A stretch of 64,000 nucleotides of DNA. Source: Mesorhizobium sp. GTDB taxonomy: Bacteria; Pseudomonadota; Alphaproteobacteria; Rhizobiales; Rhizobiaceae. The notes beneath the pieces were generated by a model that saw nothing but the letters and a program-made list of their open reading frames with translations, did not search any database and was not told the DNA's origin. This document shows positions 1-9,868 of the stretch, piece by piece. Within the stretch, counting starts at the first letter, position 1, and each line of letters opens with the position of its first letter. The position numbers and the translations under genes were made by a program. The stretch lies in contig SAQE01000020.1 in NCBI GenBank assembly GCA_004020545.1, forward strand, positions 26,112-90,111, in the 5' to 3' direction.

Positions 1-2191
1 CACGGACGACGACCCGGTCATCGTCGAACGCCGGCGCTCCGGCATTAAGCCGAAAAGCGCCTGGCTCGAGCTCGAGCCTCTGAAGAACGTCCAGATCTGG
101 CGTTTCGCGCTCTACTATTTCTTCGTGTTCGGCGCCTTTGTCGCGCTCGCGCTCTGGCTGCCGCAATATCTCATCAACGTCTACAGCCTCGACATCAAGA
201 CGGCCGGCATGATCGCCGCCTTCTTCTCGGTGCCGGCGAGCCTGTTTCGCGCCTATGGCGGACATCTTTCGGACAGCTTCGGCGCCCGCCGCGTGCTCTA
301 CTGGACCTTCCTGGTTTCGGTGGTGACGACCTTCATCCTGTCCTACCCACCGACCGACTACGTCGTCCACGGCGTCAACGGCACGACCTCCTTCCATATC
401 GAGATGGGCCTTTTCGGCTTCATCATCACGATCTTCGTGCTCGGCTTCTTCATGGCTCTCGGCAAGGCCGCCGTCTACAAGCACATCCCGGTCTACTATC
501 CCGACCATGTCGGTTCGGTCGGCGGACTCGTCGGCATGATCGGCGGCCTCGGCGGTTTCGTGCTGCCGATCCTGTTCGGCCTGCTGCTCGACCTGACCGG
601 CCTTTGGACGAGCTGCTTCATGGCGCTCTTCCTGCTGGTCTCAGGTGCGCTGCTGTGGATGCACATGGCTATCCGCCAGATGGAACGCGGAACCGTTGGC
701 GAGGCTCTCGCCAAGCTACCGCCCTTCCCCGAAATGCAGGACATGCCCGCGCCCGTGGCAAAGACCCGAACGGGCGGCGCCCTTACCGACTGGCGTCCGG
801 AGGATAAGACCTTCTGGGCTGAAACCGGCCGCCGCATCGCCAAGCGCAATCTGTGGCTTTCGATCCCGGCGCTGCTGCTTTCCTTCGCCATCTGGCAGGT
901 CTGGTCGGTCGTCGTCGCCAAGCTCCCGCTGGTCGGCTTCACCTTCACCACGGATCAGCTCTTCTGGCTCGCCGCCCTGCCCGGGATCTCGGGGGCGACG
1001 CTGCGCATCTTCTATTCCTTCATGGTGCCGATCTTCGGCGGCAGGCTCTGGACGACGCTTACCACCTGGTCGCTCATCATTCCGGCGGTCGGCATCGGCT
1101 ATGCGGTGCAGAACCCCGACACGCCCTATGTGGTGCTGCTGATCCTGGCGCTGCTCTGCGGCTTCGGCGGCGGCAACTTCGCCTCGTCGATGGCCAACAT
1201 CTCCTTCTTCTTCCCGAAGGCGGAGAAGGGAAATGCGCTTGCGCTCAATGCCGGCCTCGGCAATCTCGGCGTCAGCGTCGTCCAGTTCGTCGTGCCGCTG
1301 GCCATCACCACCGGGATATTCGGCTGGCTCGGCGGCGATCCGGCCATGGTCAAGGGAGCGACCGGCGATGCACCGCTCTGGCTGCAGAATGCCGGCTTCG
1401 TCTTCGTCCCGTTCATCATAGTCTCGGCCTTCGCGAGCTGGTTCGGCATGAACGACATCGCTTCGGCCAAGGCATCCTTCAGCGAGCAGGCCGTGATCTT
1501 CCAACGCCGCCACAACTGGATCATGTGCTGGCTTTACACAGGCACTTTCGGATCCTTCATCGGCTATTCGGCCGGCTTCCCGCTGCTCACGAAGATGCTG
1601 TTTCCGGATGTCAATGCGCTCCAGTACGCCTTCCTCGGCCCGCTCGTCGGCGCGCTCTCGCGCTCGGGCTCCGGCTGGCTTGCTGATAAATATGGCGGCG
1701 CGCGCGTAACCTTCTTTGCCTTCGTGCTGATGATCGCGGGCGTTGCCGGGGTTTTGTGGTTCATCGGCATCAAGGATCAGCCGGGTGCGTTCCTGGGCTT
1801 CTTCGCGGCCTTCCTGCTCTTGTTCTTCGCAACCGGTGTCGGCAACGCCTCCACCTTCCAGATGATCCCGGTGATCATGGCCAAGGAGATGGGCCGCCTT
1901 ATGCCCGACGCCGACGCCGAGGCGCGCCGCAAGCAGGCTGAGAAGGAGGCCGCCGCCATCACCGGCTTCACCTCGGCGATCGCGGCCTTCGGGGCGTTCT
2001 TCATCCCGAAGAGCTACGGCACCTCTATCGCCCTCACGGGCGCGCCGAACGCCGCGTTGTGGGGTTTCCTTATCTTCTACGTGAGCTGCCTTGCCATCAC
2101 CTGGGGTGTCTACACCCGCAAGGGCGGCCTTCTCCACGACATCGAGCGCGCCAAGCGCGGCGCGCCCGTCCGTCCGGCCGCGGCCGAATAA
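1..2191 (+). CDS. narK: Fused NarK nitrate/nitrite transporter, 5' end outside window
   Basis: Inner-membrane transporter of the major facilitator superfamily that imports nitrate for the nitrate reductase encoded next and probably exports nitrite. The reading frame is open from base 2 with no stop, so the true start lies upstream of the window; the GTG at 125 is internal. About 729 residues are visible. A first MFS half ends near base 700, a hydrophilic linker rich in Pro and charged residues spans about 700-840, and a second MFS half with many membrane segments follows (nitrate-porter GxGxGNFASSMANISFFFP region near 1160-1220). Two NarK units in one chain is the NarK1-NarK2 fusion known from Paracoccus and Brucella. 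It ends 14 bases before narG, consistent with a narKGHJI operon. The promoter is not in view. Confidence 0.95.
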   Translation, partial: TDDDPVIVERRRSGIKPKSAWLELEPLKNVQIWRFALYYFFVFGAFVALALWLPQYLINVYSLDIKTAGMIAAFFSVPASLFRAYGGHLSDSFGARRVLYWTFLVSVVTTFILSYPPTDYVVHGVNGTTSFHIEMGLFGFIITIFVLGFFMALGKAAVYKHIPVYYPDHVGSVGGLVGMIGGLGGFVLPILFGLLLDLTGLWTSCFMALFLLVSGALLWMHMAIRQMERGTVGEALAKLPPFPEMQDMPAPVAKTRTGGALTDWRPEDKTFWAETGRRIAKRNLWLSIPALLLSFAIWQVWSVVVAKLPLVGFTFTTDQLFWLAALPGISGATLRIFYSFMVPIFGGRLWTTLTTWSLIIPAVGIGYAVQNPDTPYVVLLILALLCGFGGGNFASSMANISFFFPKAEKGNALALNAGLGNLGVSVVQFVVPLAITTGIFGWLGGDPAMVKGATGDAPLWLQNAGFVFVPFIIVSAFASWFGMNDIASAKASFSEQAVIFQRRHNWIMCWLYTGTFGSFIGYSAGFPLLTKMLFPDVNALQYAFLGPLVGALSRSGSGWLADKYGGARVTFFAFVLMIAGVAGVLWFIGIKDQPGAFLGFFAAFLLLFFATGVGNASTFQMIPVIMAKEMGRLMPDADAEARRKQAEKEAAAITGFTSAIAAFGAFFIPKSYGTSIALTGAPNAALWGFLIFYVSCLAITWGVYTRKGGLLHDIERAKRGAPVRPAAAE

Positions 2192-2205
2192 CCAGGGACA
2201 AGGCA

Positions 2206-5200
2206 ATGTCGCATTTTCTCGACCGGCTAACTTTCTTTCGCAAGACCGTCGACAGTTTCTCCGACGGCCACGGGATCGTCACCAATGAGGATCGCTCCTG
2301 GGAAGACGGCTACCGCAAGCGCTGGCAGCACGACAAGATCGTGCGCTCCACCCATGGCGTGAATTGCACCGGCTCCTGCTCGTGGAAGATCTACGTCAAG
2401 GGCGGCATCGTCACCTGGGAGACGCAGCAGACCGATTATCCGCGCACACGGCCCGATCTGCCCAACCACGAGCCACGCGGCTGCGCACGCGGCGCCTCCT
2501 ATAGCTGGTATCTCTATTCCGGCGCCCGGGTGAAATACCCGATGATCCGCGGCCGGCTGTTGAAGCTGTGGCGGGCCGCCCGTGCCAAGATGACGCCTGT
2601 CGCGGCCTGGGCCTCGATCGTCGAGGATGCGGATAAGCGCCAGTCCTATATCTCGATCCGCGGCCATGGCGGCTTCGTGCGCGCCACCTGGGACGAGGTG
2701 AACGAGCTCGTTGCAGCCGCCAATGCCTACACCGCCCGCAAGCATGGCCCCGACCGCATCATCGGCTTCTCGCCGATCCCGGCCATGTCGATGGTCTCCT
2801 ATGCCGCCGGCTCGCGTTATCTTTCGCTGCTCGGCGGTGTGTGCATGTCGTTCTACGACTGGTATTGCGACCTGCCGCCGGCGAGCCCGCAGACCTGGGG
2901 CGAGCAGACCGACGTGCCGGAGAGCGCCGACTGGTACAATGCCGGCTTCATCATCGTCTGGGGTTCCAACGTGCCGCAGACGCGGACGCCCGACGCGCAC
3001 TTCTACACCGAGGTGCGCTACAAGGGCACCAAGAGCGCGGTCGTCTCGCCGGACTATGCCGAGGCGACGAAGTTCGCCGACATCTGGCTCAATCCGAAGC
3101 AGGGAACCGACGCCGCGCTGGCGCTCGCCATGGGCCACGTGATCCTGCGCGAATACCACCTCGACCGCAGCGTGGCGTATTTCGACGACTACGCCCGGCG
3201 CTACACCGACATGCCGTTCCTGGTGCGGCTTGCGGAGCGCGACGGCAAGCTCGTCCCGGAGCGCCTGCTGCGCGCCTCCGAGATCAGGGGAGCCCTCGGC
3301 GAAAAGAACAACCCGCAATGGAAGACGGTGGCCATCGACGAGGCGACCGACGCGTTGGTCGCGCCCCTCGGATCGGCTGGCTACCGCTGGGGCGAGCAGG
3401 GAAAGTGGAACCTCGAAGAAAAGGACGGCAAGGGGCGGGACGTTCGGCTGAAGCTCTCCCTTGCCGGCGATGGAGCCGATATCGCGGCCGTCGACTTCCC
3501 CTATTTCGGCGGTCGGGCAACGGAGCATTTCGTGGCCACCGAGCATGGCGAGATCCTGACCCGCAACATCCCGGTCCGCACGATCAAGACCATCGACGGG
3601 GCGGTGAAGGTCGCGACGGTCTACGACCTGCTCATGGCCAATTACGGCCTCGACCGGGGCTTCGGCGGCGCCAATGTCGCCGCCTCCTATGACGACGATG
3701 TGCCGTTCACGCCCGCCTGGGCCGAACGCATTACCGGGGTCAAGCGCGACGCCATCGTCACCGTGGCGCGCGAGTTCGCCACCAATGCCGAAAAGACCAA
3801 CGGCCGCTCGATGGTGATCCTCGGCGCGGGTCTCAATCACTGGTACCACATGGATATGAATTACCGGGGGATCATCAATCTCCTGGTGTTCTGCGGCGCC
3901 GTCGGCCAGTCGGGCGGCGGCTGGTCGCATTATGTCGGCCAGGAAAAGCTGCGCCCACAGACGGGCTGGACTCCGCTCGCTTTCGCGCTCGACTGGGCGC
4001 GTCCCCCGCGCCATCAGAACTCGACGTCCTTCTTCTACGCCCACACGGACCAATGGCGATACGAGACCCTGACGGCGTCGGAGATCCTGTCGCCGACCGC
4101 GCCCGAAGGGGACTGGAACCAGAGCTTCATCGACTACAACGTCCGCGCCGAGCGGATGGGCTGGCTGCCCTCCGCGCCGCAGTTGAAGCAGAATCCGCTC
4201 GACATAGCCAAGCGTGCCTCGGCGGCCGGCCTCGAGGTCAAGGACTATGTGGCGGGGGCGCTGAAGTCGGGCGAGCTCGACCTCGCATGCGAGGACCCGG
4301 ACGATCCGGCGAACTGGCCGCGCAACATGTTCGTGTGGCGCTCCAACATCCTCGGCTCTTCCGGCAAGGGCCATGAATACTTCCTGAAGCACCTGCTCGG
4401 CACCAGGCACGGCGTCATGGGCAAGGATCTCGGCGCCGAAGGCAAGGTGCGCAACAAGGAGGTCGTCTGGCACGACGAGGCGCCGCAAGGAAAGCTCGAT
4501 CTTCTGGTCACGCTCGACTTCCGCATGTCGACGACCTGCGTCTACTCCGACATCGTGCTGCCGACCGCGACCTGGTACGAGAAGAACGATCTCAACACCT
4601 CCGACATGCACCCCTTCATCCACCCGCTGTCGGCGGCGGTGGACCCTGCCTGGGAAGCGCGCTCGGACTGGGATATCTACAAGGGCCTCGCCAGGGCCTT
4701 TTCCAAGGTCGCGCCGGAGGTGCTGGGCGTGGAGAAGGACGTAGTCCTCACCCCCATCCAGCACGACACACCCGGCGAGATCGCCCAGCCCTTCGATGTC
4801 GCCGATTGGAAGCGCGGCGAGATCGAACCGATCCCGGGCAAGACGATGCCGGCAGTGACGGTCGTCACGCGCGACTATCCGAACCTCTACGCCCGCTTCA
4901 CCGCGCTCGGCCCGCTGATGACCGAGGTCGGCAATGGCGGCAAGGGCATCAGCTGGAAGACGGCGCATGAGGTCGAGGCGCTCGGCGCGCTCAACGGCGT
5001 CCAGGCCGCCGGCCCCGCCAAGGGGCTGCCGAAGATCGAGACGGATATCGACGCCACCGAGGTTATCCTGATGCTCGCGCCGGAAACCAATGGCGAGGTC
5101 GCGGTGAAGGCCTGGGAGGCGCTCTCCAAGGCGACCGGCCGCGACCACGCCCATCTCGCCATCCCGAAGGAAGACGAGAAGATCCGCTTCCGCGACGTTC

Positions 5201-5946
5201 AGGCCCAGCCGCGCAAGATCATCTCCTCACCGACGTGGTCCGGCATCGAGAGCGAGAAGGTCTGCTACAATGCCGGCTACACGAACGTCCACGAACTGAT
5301 CCCGTGGCGCACACTGACCGGGCGCCAGCAGCTCTACCAGGACCATCTGTGGATGCGGGCGTTCGGCGAAGGCTTCATCACGTGGAAGCCGCCGGTCGAT
5401 CTCAAGACGATTCCCGCCGTCAAGGGGCTTAGGCCCAACGGCAACAAGGAGATCGTCCTCAACTTCATCACGCCCCACCAGAAATGGGGCATCCACTCCA
5501 CCTATACCGACAATCTCCTTATGCTGACGCTCAATCGCGGCGGTCCGGTGGTGTGGATTTCGGAGACCGACGCCAAGGCCGCGGACATCGTGGACAACGA
5601 CTGGGTCGAGGTGTTCAACGCCAACGGAGCGCTTACGGCCCGCGCCGTCGTCTCCCAGCGCGTCAAGCAGGGCATGATGCTGATGTATCACGCGCAGGAG
5701 AAGATCGTGAACACGCCGGGCTCCGAACTGACCGGCAACCGCGGCGGCATCCACAACTCGGTGACGCGAACGGTGCTCAAGCCGACGCACATGATCGGCG
5801 GCTACGTCCAGCAGTCATACGGCTTCAACTACTACGGAACCGTAGGCTCCAACCGCGACGAGTTCATCGTGGTTCGCAAGATGGCGGCCGTCGACTGGCT
5901 CGAGGAACCCCTGCAAGCCCACGCTCCCAAGGAGACCGCAGAATGA
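2206..5946 (+). CDS. narG: Respiratory nitrate reductase, alpha subunit NarG
   Basis: Catalytic subunit of the membrane-bound, cytoplasm-facing nitrate reductase; it reduces nitrate to nitrite at a bis-MGD molybdenum cofactor. The protein has 1246 residues, full length for the family. The N-terminal FS0 cluster motif is present with His50, Cys54, Cys58 and a further Cys in PNHEPRGCARG near residue 93. The Mo-ligand region YCDLPPASPQTWGEQTD near 222-238 carries the conserved Asp. I chose the ATG at 2206 because it gives the standard MSHFLDRL N-terminus; the open frame extends upstream into narK but those residues do not belong to the family. The stop overlaps the narH start as ATGA, implying translational coupling. 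No twin-arginine leader is seen, as expected for NarG. Confidence 0.98.
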   Translation: MSHFLDRLTFFRKTVDSFSDGHGIVTNEDRSWEDGYRKRWQHDKIVRSTHGVNCTGSCSWKIYVKGGIVTWETQQTDYPRTRPDLPNHEPRGCARGASYSWYLYSGARVKYPMIRGRLLKLWRAARAKMTPVAAWASIVEDADKRQSYISIRGHGGFVRATWDEVNELVAAANAYTARKHGPDRIIGFSPIPAMSMVSYAAGSRYLSLLGGVCMSFYDWYCDLPPASPQTWGEQTDVPESADWYNAGFIIVWGSNVPQTRTPDAHFYTEVRYKGTKSAVVSPDYAEATKFADIWLNPKQGTDAALALAMGHVILREYHLDRSVAYFDDYARRYTDMPFLVRLAERDGKLVPERLLRASEIRGALGEKNNPQWKTVAIDEATDALVAPLGSAGYRWGEQGKWNLEEKDGKGRDVRLKLSLAGDGADIAAVDFPYFGGRATEHFVATEHGEILTRNIPVRTIKTIDGAVKVATVYDLLMANYGLDRGFGGANVAASYDDDVPFTPAWAERITGVKRDAIVTVAREFATNAEKTNGRSMVILGAGLNHWYHMDMNYRGIINLLVFCGAVGQSGGGWSHYVGQEKLRPQTGWTPLAFALDWARPPRHQNSTSFFYAHTDQWRYETLTASEILSPTAPEGDWNQSFIDYNVRAERMGWLPSAPQLKQNPLDIAKRASAAGLEVKDYVAGALKSGELDLACEDPDDPANWPRNMFVWRSNILGSSGKGHEYFLKHLLGTRHGVMGKDLGAEGKVRNKEVVWHDEAPQGKLDLLVTLDFRMSTTCVYSDIVLPTATWYEKNDLNTSDMHPFIHPLSAAVDPAWEARSDWDIYKGLARAFSKVAPEVLGVEKDVVLTPIQHDTPGEIAQPFDVADWKRGEIEPIPGKTMPAVTVVTRDYPNLYARFTALGPLMTEVGNGGKGISWKTAHEVEALGALNGVQAAGPAKGLPKIETDIDATEVILMLAPETNGEVAVKAWEALSKATGRDHAHLAIPKEDEKIRFRDVQAQPRKIISSPTWSGIESEKVCYNAGYTNVHELIPWRTLTGRQQLYQDHLWMRAFGEGFITWKPPVDLKTIPAVKGLRPNGNKEIVLNFITPHQKWGIHSTYTDNLLMLTLNRGGPVVWISETDAKAADIVDNDWVEVFNANGALTARAVVSQRVKQGMMLMYHAQEKIVNTPGSELTGNRGGIHNSVTRTVLKPTHMIGGYVQQSYGFNYYGTVGSNRDEFIVVRKMAAVDWLEEPLQAHAPKETAE

Positions 5947-7469
5947 AAATCCGCGCTCAGATCGCGATGGTGCTGAACCTCGACAAGTGCATCGGGTGTC
6001 ACACCTGCTCGGTTACCTGCAAGAACGTCTGGACCAACCGCGAAGGCGTCGAATACGCATGGTTCAACAATGTCGAGACCAAGCCGGGCGTCGGCTATCC
6101 CAAGGAATGGGAGAACCAGCAGAAATGGAACGGCGGCTGGCGGCGAAAAAAGAACGGCAAGATCGAGCCGAAGATGGGCGCCAAGTGGCGCATCCTTGCC
6201 AACATCTTCGCAAACCCTGATCTGCCGGAGATCGACGACTATTACGAGCCGTTCACCTTCGACTACGAGCATCTGCACACGGCGAAGGAATCGAAGGCTT
6301 TCCCCACGGCCCGCCCGCGCTCGGCAATCACCGGCGAACGGATGGAAAAGATCGAATGGGGACCGAACTGGGAGGAGATCCTCGGCGGCGAGTTCGAGAA
6401 GCGGTCGAAGGACGTGAATTTCGAAGGCGTCCAGAAGGACATCTACGGCCAGTTCGAAAACACCTTCATGATGTACCTGCCACGACTGTGCGAGCACTGC
6501 CTCAACCCGGCCTGCGCGGCGGTGTGCCCGTCGGGAGCCATCTACAAACGCGAGGAGGATGGCATCGTCCTGATCGATCAGGACAAGTGCCGCGGCTGGC
6601 GCATGTGCGTCTCCGGCTGCCCCTACAAGAAGATCTACTACAACTGGTCGTCGGGCAAATCGGAGAAGTGCATCTTCTGCTTTCCGCGCATCGAGGCGGG
6701 GCAGCCGACAGTCTGTTCGGAAACCTGCGTCGGGCGCATCCGCTATCTCGGCGTGATCCTCTACGACGCCGACCGCATCGAGGCGGCCGCCAGCACTCCG
6801 CAAGAGAAGGACCTCTATCAGGCGCAGCTCGATGTCTTCCTCGACCCGAACGATCCGGCCGTCATCGCCCAGGCACGCGCCGACGGGATACCCGACAACT
6901 GGCTGGAGGCGGCCAAATTGTCGCCGGTCTGGAAGATGGCGATGGAGTGGAAGATCGCCTTTCCGCTTCACCCGGAGTACCGCACCCTGCCGATGGTCTG
7001 GTACGTTCCGCCGCTCTCGCCCATCCAGTCGGCGGCAGCCGCCGGCAAGATGGGCGTGGACGGCGACATGCCCGACGTGCGCAGCCTGCGCATCCCGCTC
7101 CAGTATCTCGCCAACCTGCTGGCGGCGGGCAATGAGGAGCCTGTGGCTCTTGCGCTCGAACGCATGCTGGCGATGCGAAGCTACATGCGGGCAAAGACGA
7201 TCGACGGCCGCCTCGACGAGTCGATCGCGGCGCGGGTCGGCCTGACGGGCGCGGCCATCGACGAGATGTACAAGGTGATGGCGATCGCCAATTACGAGGA
7301 CCGTTTCGTCATCCCGACGACGCACCGCGAGTGGAGCGAGGACGCGCAGGACATGCGCGGCTCCTGTGGCTTCTCCTTCGGCAACGGCTGCTCGGGCGGC
7401 TCCACCGAGACGAACCTCTTCGGCACCAGGCAGACCAAGCGGCCGACGAACCCGATGGAGATTGCGTGA
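5943..7469 (+). CDS. narH: Respiratory nitrate reductase, beta subunit NarH
   Basis: Iron-sulfur electron-transfer subunit that passes electrons from the NarI hemes to NarG. It has 508 residues. The first cluster motif CIGCHTCSVTCK places cysteines at 16, 19, 22 and 26. Later motifs are CEHCLNPACAAVCP and CRGWRMCVSGCP, in which Trp replaces one cysteine so that a [3Fe-4S] cluster is bound, typical of NarH. A final set lies in CIFCFPR and CSETCVGR. The ATG overlaps the narG stop by four bases and the TGA overlaps the narJ start, so the genes are tightly coupled. Nothing unusual was seen. Confidence 0.98.
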   Translation: MKIRAQIAMVLNLDKCIGCHTCSVTCKNVWTNREGVEYAWFNNVETKPGVGYPKEWENQQKWNGGWRRKKNGKIEPKMGAKWRILANIFANPDLPEIDDYYEPFTFDYEHLHTAKESKAFPTARPRSAITGERMEKIEWGPNWEEILGGEFEKRSKDVNFEGVQKDIYGQFENTFMMYLPRLCEHCLNPACAAVCPSGAIYKREEDGIVLIDQDKCRGWRMCVSGCPYKKIYYNWSSGKSEKCIFCFPRIEAGQPTVCSETCVGRIRYLGVILYDADRIEAAASTPQEKDLYQAQLDVFLDPNDPAVIAQARADGIPDNWLEAAKLSPVWKMAMEWKIAFPLHPEYRTLPMVWYVPPLSPIQSAAAAGKMGVDGDMPDVRSLRIPLQYLANLLAAGNEEPVALALERMLAMRSYMRAKTIDGRLDESIAARVGLTGAAIDEMYKVMAIANYEDRFVIPTTHREWSEDAQDMRGSCGFSFGNGCSGGSTETNLFGTRQTKRPTNPMEIA

Positions 7470-8164
7470 TGGCGGCGACGAATAGGACCTTCAAGGCGCT
7501 CTCGGCGCTCCTTTCCTATCCGACCGGGGAGCTTTGCGCGGCGGTCCCGGAAATCACCGCGGCGATTGCGGCCGAGGGATTGGTGTCGGACGAAGCGGGC
7601 AAGCAGTTACAGTCCTTGCTTGCCGATCTGGCCACCCTGGATCTCTACGATCTCCAGGAGCGCTACGTCGAGTTGTTCGACAAGACGCGCCGTCACTCGC
7701 TGCATCTCTTCGAACACATCCACGGCGAGAGTCGCGATCGCGGCCAGGCGATGGTCGATCTGGTCGAACACTACCGGCGTGGCGGGCTTGACGTCGCAGC
7801 AAACGAGTTGCCCGACTTCATCCCGCTTTTCCTGGAGTTTCTTTCCGCCCGTCCCTTTGAGGAGGCGCGCGGCCTGCTCAATGAAACCGCGCACATCTTC
7901 TCGCTGCTGGAAGAGCGGCTCGCCAAGCGCAACGCAGCCTATGCCGCCGTGTTCACGGCCATAGGGTCGATCGTCAGCGAGCCGGCCATGGTCGTGGACG
8001 CTGCCGAAATCGACGAGCCCGACGACCTTGCGGCCATCGACGCCGCCTGGGAAGAGACCGCCGTCGCGTTCGGCCCCGGGAATGCGACCGACGGCTGTTC
8101 CGTCGACCGGCTGAGAATCCAGATGCGCGCCGCCAATCGCGATGCGCGCAACAACGCGGCCTGA
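7469..8164 (+). CDS. narJ: Nitrate reductase assembly chaperone NarJ
   Basis: Private redox-enzyme maturation chaperone (TorD/DmsD/NarJ class) that holds apo-NarGH for molybdenum cofactor insertion and membrane attachment; it is not part of the mature enzyme. The protein has 231 residues, mostly helical, with the family segment ERYVELFDKTRRHSLHLFEH near residues 66-85 and LPDFIPLFLEFLS near 110-125. The start ATG overlaps the narH stop by one base (TGATG), so I ignore the longer upstream open frame inside narH. The position between narH and narI is the standard one. Confidence 0.96.
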   Translation: MAATNRTFKALSALLSYPTGELCAAVPEITAAIAAEGLVSDEAGKQLQSLLADLATLDLYDLQERYVELFDKTRRHSLHLFEHIHGESRDRGQAMVDLVEHYRRGGLDVAANELPDFIPLFLEFLSARPFEEARGLLNETAHIFSLLEERLAKRNAAYAAVFTAIGSIVSEPAMVVDAAEIDEPDDLAAIDAAWEETAVAFGPGNATDGCSVDRLRIQMRAANRDARNNAA

Positions 8165-8175
8165 TGGAGGAAGCC

Positions 8176-8955
8176 ATGTCCGACACGATCAACGCTGCGC
8201 TCTTTGGCTGGTATCCCTATTTCTGCCTGACCATCTTCCTGCTCGGCAGCCTGATCCGGTTCGATCGCGAGCAATATACCTGGAAGACGGGTTCCTCCCA
8301 GCTGCTGCGGCGGCGCCAGCTCCGCTGGGGTTCCAACCTGTTCCATGTGGGCATCCTGGCGATCTTCGCCGGCCACTTCGTCGGCCTGCTGACGCCGATC
8401 TGGGTGTTCGACGCGCTCGGTGTTTCCCACAGCTTCAAGCAGGGGCTGGCCATCACCGCCGGTGGCATCGCCGGCATCGCCTGCTTCATCGGCATAGGGC
8501 TTCTTGCCCATCGCCGGCTGTTCGATCCGCGCATCCGCAACACGTCCGCCCCCGGCGACATTGCGATTCTGCTGCTTTTGTGGCTGCAGCTCACGCTCGG
8601 CCTTTCCACCATCTTCGTCTCGCTCGGTCACATGGACGGCCACGAGATGGTGAAATTCATGAATTGGGCGCAAGGCATTCTCACCTTGCAGCCGGCAGCC
8701 GCGGCCTACGTCGCCGACGTCAATCCGATCTTCAAGGCGCATCTCCTGCTCGGCATGACGATCTTTCTGGTCTTCCCGTTCACGAGGCTGGTTCATGTCT
8801 GGAGCGCGCCGGTCTGGTATCTCAGCCGTCCCGGCTACCAGGTCGTGCGCACGCGTTTCGCCGAACGCCGGTCATCCGCGCCCGCGCCGGCGACGCGGTC
8901 GTCCGAGCCGGTACGGCGGCCCGCTGCCGCTCCCTCGCATCAGCCCGCGGAGTAG
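8176..8955 (+). CDS. narI: Respiratory nitrate reductase, gamma subunit NarI
   Basis: Membrane cytochrome b that oxidises quinol and anchors NarGH. About 259 residues with five predicted membrane helices. The di-heme ligand histidines are visible in FHVGILAIFAGHFVG (helix 2) and in FKAHLLLG plus TRLVHVWSAP (helix 5). An ATG also exists at 8164, but the one at 8176 is preceded by GGAGG at 8166-8170 and gives the usual N-terminus. The last ~35 residues are a charged, Pro/Ala-rich cytoplasmic tail a little longer than in enterobacterial NarI. It is the fourth gene of the nar operon. Confidence 0.97.
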   Translation: MSDTINAALFGWYPYFCLTIFLLGSLIRFDREQYTWKTGSSQLLRRRQLRWGSNLFHVGILAIFAGHFVGLLTPIWVFDALGVSHSFKQGLAITAGGIAGIACFIGIGLLAHRRLFDPRIRNTSAPGDIAILLLLWLQLTLGLSTIFVSLGHMDGHEMVKFMNWAQGILTLQPAAAAYVADVNPIFKAHLLLGMTIFLVFPFTRLVHVWSAPVWYLSRPGYQVVRTRFAERRSSAPAPATRSSEPVRRPAAAPSHQPAE

Positions 8956-8958
8956 ACC

Positions 8959-9858
8959 ATGACCGCGCTCGTCATCGATCATTCGGCCGGCCGCAAATCG
9001 TCCGAACATCCGCACGAACACCGGCCCGCAGCTCAAGACACGGCGCCGTCCCGCGAACGCGTGGCGATGCCGCCGGTCACCGTCAACGGGGTGGCGATCT
9101 CGCGCAAGGCGATCGCCGCCGAGGTGCAGAACTTTCCCGCCCGCAATCCAGGCGAAGGCTGGCGCGCGGCGACCCGCGCGCTCGTCGTCCGCGAGCTGCT
9201 CCTGCAGGAGGCGCGGCGCCTCGATATCGCCGCGGAGCAGCGGACCGACCAGGATGGGCGCCAGGAGACCATCGAGGACGCGCTGGTGCGCGGCCTGATC
9301 GAGCGTGAGGTTCGCATTCCCGAGGCGGACGAGGAGATGCTGCGGCGCTTCTACGAGAACAATCATCGCCGCTTCGTGACGCCGCCGCTTTATGAAGCCG
9401 ATCATATCCTCATAGCGGCCCGTCGCGATGATCGCGAGGCCTTTGCCGCCGCGCGGGAAAAGGCGCTTGCGCTCAGGTCAAGCCTGGCGGCGGCGCCTGA
9501 GCGTTTCGCGGCGCTGGCGCGGGACTGCTCGGATTGCCCGTCGGGGGCCGTTGGCGGCAGCCTTGGCCAGATCGGGCCGGGCGACACGACGCCGGAATTC
9601 GAGGCCGCTCTCATCGATCTCGCCCCGGGCGATATCTCGCCGCCGGTGGAGACGCGCTACGGCGTCCATCTCATTCGCCTGACGCGGCGCATCGATGGCC
9701 GCCAACTTCCGTTCGAGGCCGTGCGGGAGCGCATCGCCGCCTACCTGGCCGAGCACGTCAGCCGGCAGGCGACCGCGCAATATGTCTCCCTCCTTGTCGG
9801 CCGGGCGGACATCGGCGGAATTGCCATCGACGGCGCATCCTCGCCGCTGGTGCAGTGA
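8959..9858 (+). CDS. Parvulin-type peptidyl-prolyl isomerase of the nar operon (PpiC/NifM-like)
   Basis: Putative folding catalyst. The 299-residue protein has an N-terminal SurA/NifM-like helical region (about 40-130) and a parvulin rotamase domain (about 143-245) recognisable by EADHILIAAR, CPSGAVGGSLGQIGPGDTTPEFE and ETRYGVHLIRL. There is no signal peptide or membrane segment, so it should act in the cytoplasm, unlike periplasmic PpiD/SurA. It starts three bases after the narI stop, so it is almost certainly cotranscribed. As I recall, a PpiC-type gene also follows narI in Brucella and other rhizobial relatives. A role in maturing nitrate reductase is inferred only from position; NifM plays such a role for nitrogenase Fe protein. 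Confidence 0.9.
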   Translation: MTALVIDHSAGRKSSEHPHEHRPAAQDTAPSRERVAMPPVTVNGVAISRKAIAAEVQNFPARNPGEGWRAATRALVVRELLLQEARRLDIAAEQRTDQDGRQETIEDALVRGLIEREVRIPEADEEMLRRFYENNHRRFVTPPLYEADHILIAARRDDREAFAAAREKALALRSSLAAAPERFAALARDCSDCPSGAVGGSLGQIGPGDTTPEFEAALIDLAPGDISPPVETRYGVHLIRLTRRIDGRQLPFEAVRERIAAYLAEHVSRQATAQYVSLLVGRADIGGIAIDGASSPLVQ

Positions 9859-9868
9859 GGCGAATACG

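Noticed and set aside
716-2206. Minus-strand frame of 496 codons opposite narK
   Set aside because: Same shadow effect; low-complexity Arg/Glu/Gly composition and full overlap with narK.
2227-5154. Long minus-strand open frame (975 codons) opposite narG
   Set aside because: Product is Arg/Gly/Asp-rich with no family motif; it arises because high third-position GC in narG removes stops on the other strand. narG itself is certain.
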